Positions 1-7,822 of a stretch of DNA of 10,978 bases are shown here, one piece after another; the stretch's first letter is position 1, and each line of letters opens with the position of its first letter. Under the pieces are notes generated by a model. It searched no databases. It saw nothing but the letters and a program-made list of their open reading frames with translations, and was not told the DNA's origin. The DNA comes from Flavobacteriales bacterium (GTDB lineage: Bacteria > Bacteroidota > Bacteroidia > Flavobacteriales_D > Crocinitomicaceae), in the NCBI GenBank assembly GCA_018665005.1, contig JABJEE010000258.1, forward strand, positions 1 to 10,978, read 5' to 3'. The translations under genes and the position numbers were made by a program.

Positions 1-168
1 GCTGAACTCCGTTTCCTTTACATCTTTGGGTTGGTTGTACTTTTCTGGATTTTTCTCAATCCATTCCGTTTTCTCCTTTTCTGTTGTGAAAACCGGAATC
101 TCCGTCGTTTTTTGCGCATAAGATATACCCGCAGCAAACAACGACAAAATCACGAGTGATTTTTTCAT
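1..168 (-). CDS. Small secreted protein of unknown function, N-terminal part only (3' end beyond the window)
   Basis: Reading leftwards from the ATG at 168-166 there is an open frame of 56 codons that reaches the window edge without a stop. Residues 1-19 form a clear Sec signal peptide: MKK, a hydrophobic core (LVILSLFAAGIS), then YAQ, so cleavage is likely after Ala18 and the mature protein would begin with Gln. The rest is charged and hydrophilic (Lys, Glu, Thr rich, with one WIEKNPEKY stretch). I do not recognise a domain, and no function is proposed. The start is chosen because the signal peptide begins exactly there. The gene points the same way as the M14 peptidase upstream, but a 146-base gap with repeats lies between, so it probably has its own promoter. 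It could be a periplasmic or outer-membrane-associated small protein. The real length cannot be known from this window. Confidence 0.75.
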   Translation of the reverse strand, partial: MKKSLVILSLFAAGISYAQKTTEIPVFTTEKEKTEWIEKNPEKYNQPKDVKETEFS

Positions 169-201
169 AGTTTGAAATTTAGTTAATAGTCTAATAGTTT
201 G

Positions 202-290
202 GTGGTTACATGTGTGGTAACCACTTATAGCGATGTGAATATAATAATTTTTTTTTGAATAGCGATTTAAGCGGTATAACAACCACTTAT
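202..290. repeat. Inverted repeat plus direct repeat in the gap upstream of the left-edge gene
   Basis: GTGGTTAC at 202-209 and GTAACCAC at 217-224 form a perfect 8-base inverted repeat with a 7-base spacer. The right arm continues as AACCACTTAT (219-228), and the same ten bases recur exactly at 281-290, 62 bases further on. A shorter word, AGCGAT, is present at 229-234 and 261-266. A run of nine T lies between (248-256). The block sits 34-122 bases upstream of the start codon of the minus-strand left-edge gene. It could be a regulator binding region or an mRNA leader hairpin. It has no U-tract after the hairpin on either strand, so a simple terminator is unlikely. Confidence 0.5.
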
Positions 291-314
291 TGTTCGAGCC
301 AAACTAAAAAAGGA

Positions 315-3137
315 TTATTTCGAAACAAAAAATCTAGTTCTTGATAGATTTCCATCAAAACGAGCTTCTAAATAGTACAAACCTTCAGATGATTTATCAA
401 GACTTATTACTTGCGTGCTGAGTTCAGTCATCCCCTCAGATAATTTTCTTCCATGCATATCATAAATTGTGAATGCACTACCCAAAGGTAATCCCTCAAT
501 GAAAAATTGACCATTATTAGGATTAGGGAATATTTTTGCTGACCAAACATTGTTCTCATTCAATTCAGCACAAGCATCAACAGTAATGGTTACCGAGGAA
601 TACCCCGTACAACCATTGGAATTTGTATAGCTGGCTTCAATGATATGTGTTCCTAGTCCGGCTGCACTCGGGTTAAAGGATGTACCAGAAATTCCACTTC
701 CAGAAAATGAAGTCCCACTCGGAGACCCCGTCAATTGGACATTAGCGCCATTAAAACACACCACATTATCATTATCACTTGTCGTAACTGATACTGTTGG
801 ATTTTCGTATACCACAACTGTCTGTACTGTACCGTTTGAACCAAATGAATTGGTGACTTGTAACTCTATAATGTATGTGCCTGGGGCATCGTAAGTATGA
901 CTCGGGTTTTGACTCACTGAGGTGTTTCCATCTCCAAAATCCCACGCCCACTGTGTTGGTTGCTCGGATGAAAAATCCGTAAGAAGTAATTCTTCGTCAT
1001 CACACAATTCAAAAGTAGAAAGTGAAAAAGAGGCTACTGGAGGAATACCTTGCGAGGCTTCACTGAAAAACACTTTAAAGTCATCAAAGTAAAAACCATC
1101 TTCTCTGACTCCTCCATCTGACTGTAGTCTAAATCGAACATTGATTACTTGACCTAGATAATCACTCATAGATATTTCCTCAAGAACCCAATCGGAAAAA
1201 GAACCTTCATAAACAGGCTCACCATTCGGCTGAACACTTCCATTAGCGCTCGTACCGGGAACAGTATAATTCCCACATTGACCAATCCAAGAATTACCAC
1301 CATCGGTTGATACTTGAAATTGAACATAATCATAGTCCGCTTCTATGTCCCATTTTGCATAAAATGAAACCATTGCCGAAACCGCATTTGTTAAATCAAT
1401 TTGATTGTCAAATGTGTAGTTTTTAGTTTGGTTGTTCCCATAATTGCCTGTAGGAGAGTCGGTGAATGACTTGTTTGGAGATACGTAGGTAGAAGTCGTT
1501 GTAGACCAGTTCCCTGTCCAATTATTGGTATTACTTGCATCATCATAAACCTGAAGAGTAATTGCACCATATGTCTTAATGATTGTGTCTCTTTTTATCC
1601 ATAGACCATTATCTGTTGATAACACATATTTTATTTCATCTCCAAATTGGATTGTCGGATTTAATTCATATGAAATTTGACCATTTTGAGTTTCTAATAC
1701 ATTTAAATTATAAATCAATTGATTGCCAACGGTAGTTATATTCAATAAAGGATCAATGGAAACAGTAACAGATCCAGACTCTCGTCCATACCTTTTGGCT
1801 TCATGATTAAAATCACCAATCAAAGCGGCTACAGATGATGGATCTGTATCTTTAACCACTACATAATTTCGTGACATATGAGATAAAACCAAATTTGGAA
1901 ATACCATTTCTTTACATGTCGGCTCAATATCCGCAGAAGATGGCCAAAATGATGTTCCAATCTCTGGAGTGTGAGCGAAAATGGTATCTTTTTCACCTAC
2001 ACCAATATCTACTTTATACATGTAATCATCAGAATCTCCCGAAGCGGGATACAAACCTGAGCTTTTGAAAGCATCATATCCATTTAGCTCAGTCATATGA
2101 TTGGTATATTCCTGAAAATAATCATGGTGATCTGCGAATTCCGCATTAGTCGTTCCAATCGGAAAGAGAAGACTTGGCCCATAAGTATGTGAATTAAAAG
2201 CCATCTCAAAATCATAGTTTTCTACTAACCATTTCATTGCCTGTGTTTCAGGTTCAGAGAACGCTCCGGTTCCCGGATAAGTATCGTTTCCTGTGTTAAA
2301 ACTAACCCCTGTTGTACCCCAACCATAGGAGTAATTTCGATTTAAATCTACACCATATCCATTCCTTCTATTTTTTCGCCACATTCCCCCTCCGTTTGGA
2401 TTGGTTTGTTCATTGTAGATATAGCCGTCAGGATTTAAACATGGAACGAAAAACATTTGGGTATGGTCCACCAAATAGGTAACCTCATCATTTGTTCCAT
2501 AATTCTCCAACAGATACCACATATAAAAAATGGTTTGAATCAAACTCATTGGCTCCCTTGCATGATGAATAGCCGTATATAAAATATTGGGTTCTCCTGA
2601 TTCATTATCACTAGGGTTGTCGGAAATCCGAACGTGATAAATGGGTCTGTTTTCATAGGTTTCAAAGGAAGAGATGGGGCTTTTCTGAGTGATTAAATTT
2701 GGATATTGGGTGTACATTGCATCCAATTCAGCGAGCATCTCGTCGTATGTTAAATACCCCCCCATAGATCCTTGATTAAAATTTGAAGGCACATTGGGCG
2801 TAAATGAACCCGATCCTCCACTTGAACCCGAGCAGTCTTCATTTTTAAGTATCGCGTCATTTGGCTTATTCATTCGATTCACGTAAAACGCTTGTACATC
2901 ATCAATTTGAATGTCATAATTGTATCCGTAAGTATTCAAAATTTGAATCTCCTGCTCTGAAAAATCAGAAATGAAAAAGGTGCCTTTTTTTGATAATCCG
3001 TGGTCAGTTGGGACCCCAAGACTAGATAGACTGATTAATTCTTGTTCGTTAGCGAAAACTTTAACACGGGAATATTTCTGTGCGGTTGAAAGTTGAATAA
3101 ATACTAGAAAAATGGTTAATGTCAAGATGAATTTCAT
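315..3137 (-). CDS. Secreted M14 zinc carboxypeptidase with PKD and Ig-like domains and a type A T9SS sorting domain
   Basis: This 940-residue metallopeptidase would cleave C-terminal residues from proteins or peptides outside the cell. Residues 1-19 are a signal peptide ending STAQ, and 20-100 resemble a propeptide. A Gly/Ser linker (103-111) leads to the M14 catalytic domain, about 127-425. Zinc ligands are visible as H192-A-R-E195 and H317 (FNSHTYG). Substrate-binding residues are R257 (MWRKNRR) and N266-R267 (DLNRNYS), with the substrate tyrosine at Y363 (GLYPASGDSD) and the catalytic glutamate at E392 (TPEIGTSFW). Residues about 525-690 look like a jelly-roll/MAM-type domain ending in DGFYFDDFKVFF. 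A PKD domain follows at about 700-767 (WDFGDG at 732-737), then an Ig-like domain at about 782-855. The last ~73 residues (KIFPNPNNG, then IYDMHGRKLSEG, SEGLYYLEA, RFFVSK) are a typical type A T9SS sorting domain. All catalytic residues are intact. It is divergent from the large surface protein. The family call is firm; the substrate is not known. Confidence 0.93.
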   Translation of the reverse strand: MKFILTLTIFLVFIQLSTAQKYSRVKVFANEQELISLSSLGVPTDHGLSKKGTFFISDFSEQEIQILNTYGYNYDIQIDDVQAFYVNRMNKPNDAILKNEDCSGSSGGSGSFTPNVPSNFNQGSMGGYLTYDEMLAELDAMYTQYPNLITQKSPISSFETYENRPIYHVRISDNPSDNESGEPNILYTAIHHAREPMSLIQTIFYMWYLLENYGTNDEVTYLVDHTQMFFVPCLNPDGYIYNEQTNPNGGGMWRKNRRNGYGVDLNRNYSYGWGTTGVSFNTGNDTYPGTGAFSEPETQAMKWLVENYDFEMAFNSHTYGPSLLFPIGTTNAEFADHHDYFQEYTNHMTELNGYDAFKSSGLYPASGDSDDYMYKVDIGVGEKDTIFAHTPEIGTSFWPSSADIEPTCKEMVFPNLVLSHMSRNYVVVKDTDPSSVAALIGDFNHEAKRYGRESGSVTVSIDPLLNITTVGNQLIYNLNVLETQNGQISYELNPTIQFGDEIKYVLSTDNGLWIKRDTIIKTYGAITLQVYDDASNTNNWTGNWSTTTSTYVSPNKSFTDSPTGNYGNNQTKNYTFDNQIDLTNAVSAMVSFYAKWDIEADYDYVQFQVSTDGGNSWIGQCGNYTVPGTSANGSVQPNGEPVYEGSFSDWVLEEISMSDYLGQVINVRFRLQSDGGVREDGFYFDDFKVFFSEASQGIPPVASFSLSTFELCDDEELLLTDFSSEQPTQWAWDFGDGNTSVSQNPSHTYDAPGTYIIELQVTNSFGSNGTVQTVVVYENPTVSVTTSDNDNVVCFNGANVQLTGSPSGTSFSGSGISGTSFNPSAAGLGTHIIEASYTNSNGCTGYSSVTITVDACAELNENNVWSAKIFPNPNNGQFFIEGLPLGSAFTIYDMHGRKLSEGMTELSTQVISLDKSSEGLYYLEARFDGNLSRTRFFVSK

Positions 3138-3157
3138 AGTTGCTTTAGTTGGTTAAA

Positions 3158-3192
3158 CAAAGAAAATAAAAATGGTCTGATTTAACAACAAA
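3158..3192 (-). promoter_or_regulatory. Possible promoter for the M14 peptidase gene
   Basis: Read on the minus strand, TTTG (3192-3189) is followed after 23 bases by TTTCTTTG (3165-3158), one mismatch from the Bacteroidota -7 consensus TAnnTTTG. Transcription would begin about 10-15 bases before the ATG at 3137. The spacer is at the long end for this promoter class, so the call is weak. No Shine-Dalgarno-like sequence precedes the ATG. Confidence 0.25.
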
Positions 3193-3271
3193 CATGGCAC
3201 ATATCTTGTTCTACATAAGCAACGAATATGAAAATCAGTGGTTTATATAATATAATCCTGATTATTCGTTG

Positions 3272-3279
3272 TAAATTAG
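3272..3279 (+). promoter_or_regulatory. Possible -7 box for the large surface-protein gene
   Basis: TAAATTAG is one mismatch from TAnnTTTG and ends six bases before the ATG at 3286. If it is used, the transcript would start at or next to the start codon and be nearly leaderless. No good TTTG -33 element was found at the usual distance, so this is a tentative call. Confidence 0.2.
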
Positions 3280-3285
3280 CTAAAC

Positions 3286-6200
3286 ATGACTAAAGCCCTT
3301 ATTTTTCTTGCTCTATTCTGGAGCTCATTTGCTATGGGTCAAAATATTTGGATGACTCCTAATCAAGGGCAATGGGATTCCCGTATAGATTACGCTGTAG
3401 ATTTAGCTCAAGGAAAGCTCTATATTGAGGAAAACAGGCTGTGCTTTTTTTTAACAGACGCCATGTCTCATGATGAAACGCATGGACATCTACACGAATC
3501 AGAAGTATCCGAGCACGTAATAAACTATCATGCCATAAAGCAAAATTTTATTGGGTCTCAACATTCAATACCTACAGTTAGTGGAAAATCTGATTTTTAC
3601 AAAAACTATTTGATTGGCAATGACCCTCTTAAATGGAAGAATAAAGTCTTTTCATTTAACGAAGTTTTGTATCCAGACTTTTATGATGGAATTGATCTTA
3701 TTTACCAAGGTATGAAAGGACAGATAAGCTACAATTTCTTACTTGAACCAGAATCAAACACTGATCTTATCGCGTTTGATTTTGAAGGTGCTGATGCTGT
3801 TGACATTAAAGATGGGGAGCTCATTATAAAACATAGGTTTGGTCAAATTATTCAATCTCACCCCAAGGCGTGGGAATTGGATGAAAACGGAAATAAAAAG
3901 AAGAATGTATCGGTGCAGTATCAAATTAATAACAATATCATTTCCTTCCATTTTCCTGAAGGATATGACTCTTCGAAACAGCTTTACATTGATCCCAGTT
4001 TGACCTTTTCCACTTTTTCTGGATCGACAACAGACAATTGGGGTTTTACTGCAACTCCAGACATCTACGGAAATCTTTTTGGCGGAGGTATTGTTTTTGG
4101 ATCAGGATACCCAGTAACAACAGGGTCATACGATGAAACCTTTAATTCAGGGTCAGGAGGCTTCCCTATGGATGTCGCAATTTCCAAATACAATACAGAT
4201 GGAACATCTTTATTGTATGCAACCTATGTTGGAGGAAGTGGGAATGAAACACCTCACAGTTTAGTTTGTGCTGATAACGGAGAGTTGTTTATATACGGTA
4301 TTACATCCTCTACGGATTTCCCCATGGCAGGAAACCCGTTTGATAATAGTTTTAATGGCGGTCCATTCGAAAGTGAAAATTCATTATCCTTTGATGGTAC
4401 AGATATTTACATCGCTCGATTAAGTGCCGATGGATCTAGCCTTTTGGCATCCACTTATGTCGGAGGTTCTGATTCTGATGGATTAAACTCAGGAAATTTA
4501 CATTACAATTACGGAGATCAATTTAGAGGAGAAATCACAGTTGATGGCAATGGAGACGTCTATGTTTCTAGTACGACATATTCCTCAGACTTCCCCGTAA
4601 ACAATCCTGTTCAAAGTTTTTTAAATGGTTCTCAAGATGCCATTTTAATGAAACTTCCTCCAATGCTAAACACACTTACATGGTGTACTTATTTCGGTGG
4701 TTCTGGTGTTGAAACTGGAAATGCTGTACAGGTTAATGATGACCTCGGTGCTGTCTGTATTGCTGGAGGAACAAATTCGAGCACATTACCGTTGAGTTCG
4801 GGGCATGACCTCTCATTTAATGGAGGCCTATCCGATGGATACGTTGCAAAATTTAATAGCACCACAGGTGCAGTGTCTTCAGGTACATTCATGGGGTTAG
4901 GGGAATATGACCAGGCCTACTTTGTTCAATTTGATGTTGATGATGCCATTTATGTTTATGGTCAAACAGAATCAGATTGGCCAATAACTCCAGGTTGTTT
5001 TGGCTCGCCCAATTCTGGGCAATTTGTAAGAAAGTATGATTCTAATCTGAATACGATCAATTGGACTACAATGATAGGAGCAGCCTCTGGCCATGTAGAA
5101 ATTTCTCCAACCGCTTTTTTGGTTTCAGATTGCTATGACATTTATTTAGCCGGTTGGGGAGGAACTCTTAACTCAAGTGGGCAAGCCTCATTTTCAACTA
5201 CAAACGGCTTCTTGGTTACCAATGATGCTCATCAGAATCAAACCAACGGTAGTAATTTCTACATTGCTGTTCTCGATGAAAACGCACAAAATCTAAAATA
5301 TGCTACATTTATGGGTGGGATGAACAGTAGTTCAAACCACGTGGATGGTGGAACAAGTCGGTTCGATAAATCTGGGAGAATATATCACGCGGTATGTGCG
5401 GCTTGTGGAGGTAATAATTTTGGATTCACATCTACTTCTGGGAGCTATGCAGAAGAAAACTTAAGCCCTAATTGTAATATGGCTACATTCAAATTCGAGC
5501 TAAGCAGTATTGAGGCAGCTGCAGCACAACCTGCACCATTAATTTGTATCCCACAATCCGTTTTATTTTTAAATGACAGTCAAAATGGAAATGCTTATTT
5601 GTGGGATTTTGGCGATGGAAATACTTCAACAGAAGAAGAGCCCATTTATCAATATACAGAACCTGGATCATATGAAGTTCAATTAATAGTTTTCGATACA
5701 ACTGGCTGCTATAGTTCTGACTCAGTTAGCTTAATTGTAGATATTGGTGCATTTAGCGGAGGAGTTGTCGACCCTATTACTCCTATTTGTCCTGGACAAT
5801 CATATCAACTTGAAGCTTTTGGGGGGCAATTCTACGAATGGACCCCTTCAGGACTATTAGACGACCCCAACTCTGCATCACCAACTGCGACAATAGATCA
5901 AACCACTACCTTTTCTGTAACGGTTTCAGATACTTGTGGTTCCGAAACATTACAGTTAACCTTAGAAGTGTATACCAATTCTGTATCCATATCTCCGGAC
6001 AATACCACCTGTATAGGTAACAGTGTCCAGCTTGAAGTTTTTGGGACTGGTTCTGTGGAGTGGAACCCTCCCCTCTTTCTAGATGATCCTAATTCATTTA
6101 CCCCTACATGTACACCAGATACGAGCATTACCTATATTGCAACAGTTACAACAGATGATGGATGTGTAAATGAAGACACCACATCCGTTAGCGTTTTCTT

Positions 6201-7158
6201 TGATCCTCCAACCCCAATTTTAGATGATGAAGTCGAGCTTTGTCTTGGCGCACAAACTCCTATTTCAGTGTCTGGAGGAGATTATTACAACTGGGTTAGC
6301 AATCCTTTTATAGTTGCATCAGATGGATCTATTGCAGTAATCAATCCAACAACGAATCAATGGTTTTATGTAGAAGTTGGAAATGCGTGCGGAACAATTA
6401 TCGATTCTATTTATGCCAATGTCATTGAGATTGAAATCACTGCTGGAAATGACACCATTATCTGTCCTAAACAGGCTGCTTTTCTTTGGGCTGAAGGAGC
6501 TACGTACTACGAATGGCAACCATCCAATACCGTTGTGAGCCAATTTGGAAATGAAGTCACCGTAATACCAAACTCAAGTACCAATTATATGGTCATCGGA
6601 ATAGATGATAATGGGTGTTTTGATACTGCTTTTGTTTATGTGTCCTTATTTCCTTATCCGTCATTTGAAACATCAAATGACGTAATTGCATTTTATGGTG
6701 ATGAAATACAGCTTGAAGCATTTTCAGATCAAGCAGGGTCATTTATATGGTCACCAGCCGAGTATTTATCTTGTATTCACTGTCAAAACCCTATTGCAAC
6801 ACCAAATCAGGAAATCACTTATGAAGTTACCTTTACTGACCTTAACGGCTGTTCATCCGAGGAATATATTACCATTATCTACGATGCTGTCGTTTATGTA
6901 CCAAACACTTTTACTCCTGACAATGATGGTATTAATGATGTGTTTGAAGTCTCCGGCGGTAACCTTCTTGAAATGAAGTGTACTATTTTTGATCGATGGG
7001 GAGAACTCATTCACACTATGAATTCACCCAATGAATCATGGAATGGAACATTTAATGGGGTAAATTGTCAAGATGGTACGTATATTTGGAAATTGATATA
7101 CACTGATTTCACATATAAAGAATACGAGCTTAGTGGACATGTCAATCTAATTAGATAA
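3286..7158 (+). CDS. Large secreted SBBP-repeat/PKD surface protein with a type B T9SS (gliding-type) C-terminal domain
   Basis: This is a 1290-residue exported protein, probably cell-surface and adhesin-like or structural; no catalytic motif is seen. Residues 1-19 are a signal peptide (ending FAMGQ). Residues about 21-235 match the DUF7948-type N-terminal domain (WMTPNQGQWDSRIDYAVDL, later DFYDGIDLIYQG and HPKAWEL) and contain a His-rich stretch at 62-78. Seven copies of an SBBP-like motif (consensus SLLYATYVGGS) begin near residues 238, 308, 385, 463, 529, 590 and 669, which suggests a seven-bladed beta-propeller. A conserved VCAACGG lies at 703-709. A PKD domain covers about 748-820 (WDFGDG at 773-778). 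Then come five Ig-like modules to about 1200, most with paired Cys. The C-terminus (VPNTFTPDNDGINDVF at 1205-1220, then FDRWGELI, DGTYIWKL) is a type B T9SS sorting domain. The domain calls are strong; the biological role is inference. It starts a likely operon with the next gene 14 bases downstream. Confidence 0.93.
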   Translation: MTKALIFLALFWSSFAMGQNIWMTPNQGQWDSRIDYAVDLAQGKLYIEENRLCFFLTDAMSHDETHGHLHESEVSEHVINYHAIKQNFIGSQHSIPTVSGKSDFYKNYLIGNDPLKWKNKVFSFNEVLYPDFYDGIDLIYQGMKGQISYNFLLEPESNTDLIAFDFEGADAVDIKDGELIIKHRFGQIIQSHPKAWELDENGNKKKNVSVQYQINNNIISFHFPEGYDSSKQLYIDPSLTFSTFSGSTTDNWGFTATPDIYGNLFGGGIVFGSGYPVTTGSYDETFNSGSGGFPMDVAISKYNTDGTSLLYATYVGGSGNETPHSLVCADNGELFIYGITSSTDFPMAGNPFDNSFNGGPFESENSLSFDGTDIYIARLSADGSSLLASTYVGGSDSDGLNSGNLHYNYGDQFRGEITVDGNGDVYVSSTTYSSDFPVNNPVQSFLNGSQDAILMKLPPMLNTLTWCTYFGGSGVETGNAVQVNDDLGAVCIAGGTNSSTLPLSSGHDLSFNGGLSDGYVAKFNSTTGAVSSGTFMGLGEYDQAYFVQFDVDDAIYVYGQTESDWPITPGCFGSPNSGQFVRKYDSNLNTINWTTMIGAASGHVEISPTAFLVSDCYDIYLAGWGGTLNSSGQASFSTTNGFLVTNDAHQNQTNGSNFYIAVLDENAQNLKYATFMGGMNSSSNHVDGGTSRFDKSGRIYHAVCAACGGNNFGFTSTSGSYAEENLSPNCNMATFKFELSSIEAAAAQPAPLICIPQSVLFLNDSQNGNAYLWDFGDGNTSTEEEPIYQYTEPGSYEVQLIVFDTTGCYSSDSVSLIVDIGAFSGGVVDPITPICPGQSYQLEAFGGQFYEWTPSGLLDDPNSASPTATIDQTTTFSVTVSDTCGSETLQLTLEVYTNSVSISPDNTTCIGNSVQLEVFGTGSVEWNPPLFLDDPNSFTPTCTPDTSITYIATVTTDDGCVNEDTTSVSVFFDPPTPILDDEVELCLGAQTPISVSGGDYYNWVSNPFIVASDGSIAVINPTTNQWFYVEVGNACGTIIDSIYANVIEIEITAGNDTIICPKQAAFLWAEGATYYEWQPSNTVVSQFGNEVTVIPNSSTNYMVIGIDDNGCFDTAFVYVSLFPYPSFETSNDVIAFYGDEIQLEAFSDQAGSFIWSPAEYLSCIHCQNPIATPNQEITYEVTFTDLNGCSSEEYITIIYDAVVYVPNTFTPDNDGINDVFEVSGGNLLEMKCTIFDRWGELIHTMNSPNESWNGTFNGVNCQDGTYIWKLIYTDFTYKEYELSGHVNLIR

Positions 7159-7172
7159 AACCGTTAACACAC

Positions 7173-7820
7173 ATGGGAGTTAAAGTACATTCGTTCCAAT
7201 TTAACCCTTTTCAAGAAAACACTTTTGTCATCTACGACCAAGAAAAAAACTGTCTAATTATCGATCCAGGTTGCTACGAACGTCATGAGGAAGAGGTTTT
7301 ATTTGGTTTCATCGAAGAAAACAATCTCAAACCAATCGCTCTTATCAATACACATGCCCATATTGATCATATTTTAGGAAATGCAGCGGTTAAATCGAAA
7401 TACAACATCCCCTTATACTTGCATAAAGAAGATCTTTCCACCTTGCACTCTGTGGAATCCTATGCACATGTCTACGGTTTTGAAAAATATAAAACATCCC
7501 CAGACCCTGATGAATATCTAATAGATCAGTCAGAGATTTCTTTTGGTTTAATGAAATTCAAAATTCATCATACGCCTGGTCATGCTCCAGGTCATGTAGT
7601 CCTCTATAATCAAGAAAATAAGTTTGTTATTAATGGAGATGTTCTCTTTAATGGCAGCTTTGGAAGAGTAGATTTACCAGGAGGAGACTTAGAAACGTTA
7701 AAAAACTCTATTTTTGACGTCATGTTTCAGCTTCCAGAAGATACCATTGTATATTGTGGACATGGCCCTGAAACAACAATTGGCAAAGAAAAAAAAGACA
7801 ATTACATACATCAATTTTAG
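7173..7820 (+). CDS. Metallo-beta-lactamase-fold hydrolase, glyoxalase II-like
   Basis: This 215-residue protein has no signal peptide, so it is cytosolic. It carries the full metal site of the MBL superfamily: H61-A-H63-I-D65-H66 (THAHIDH), H137 in TPGHAPGH, D156 in INGDVLF and H197 in YCGHGPETTIG. Length and motif spacing fit the small YcbL/glyoxalase II-like group, which hydrolyses thioesters or related compounds. The long C-terminal substrate domain of classical glyoxalase II is absent, so S-lactoylglutathione is not assured as substrate. The start ATG is 14 bases after the stop of the surface protein, and translation from it begins right at the first beta strand (VKVHSFQFNPFQENTFV). The glycosyltransferase frame opens two bases after its TAG stop, which suggests co-transcription. 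The three genes share no obvious pathway. Confidence 0.92.
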   Translation: MGVKVHSFQFNPFQENTFVIYDQEKNCLIIDPGCYERHEEEVLFGFIEENNLKPIALINTHAHIDHILGNAAVKSKYNIPLYLHKEDLSTLHSVESYAHVYGFEKYKTSPDPDEYLIDQSEISFGLMKFKIHHTPGHAPGHVVLYNQENKFVINGDVLFNGSFGRVDLPGGDLETLKNSIFDVMFQLPEDTIVYCGHGPETTIGKEKKDNYIHQF

Positions 7821-7822
7821 AC

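Noticed and set aside
640..894. Plus-strand 84-codon frame inside the M14 peptidase gene
   Set aside because: It lies entirely opposite the PKD/Ig-like coding region, whose protein motifs are unmistakable.
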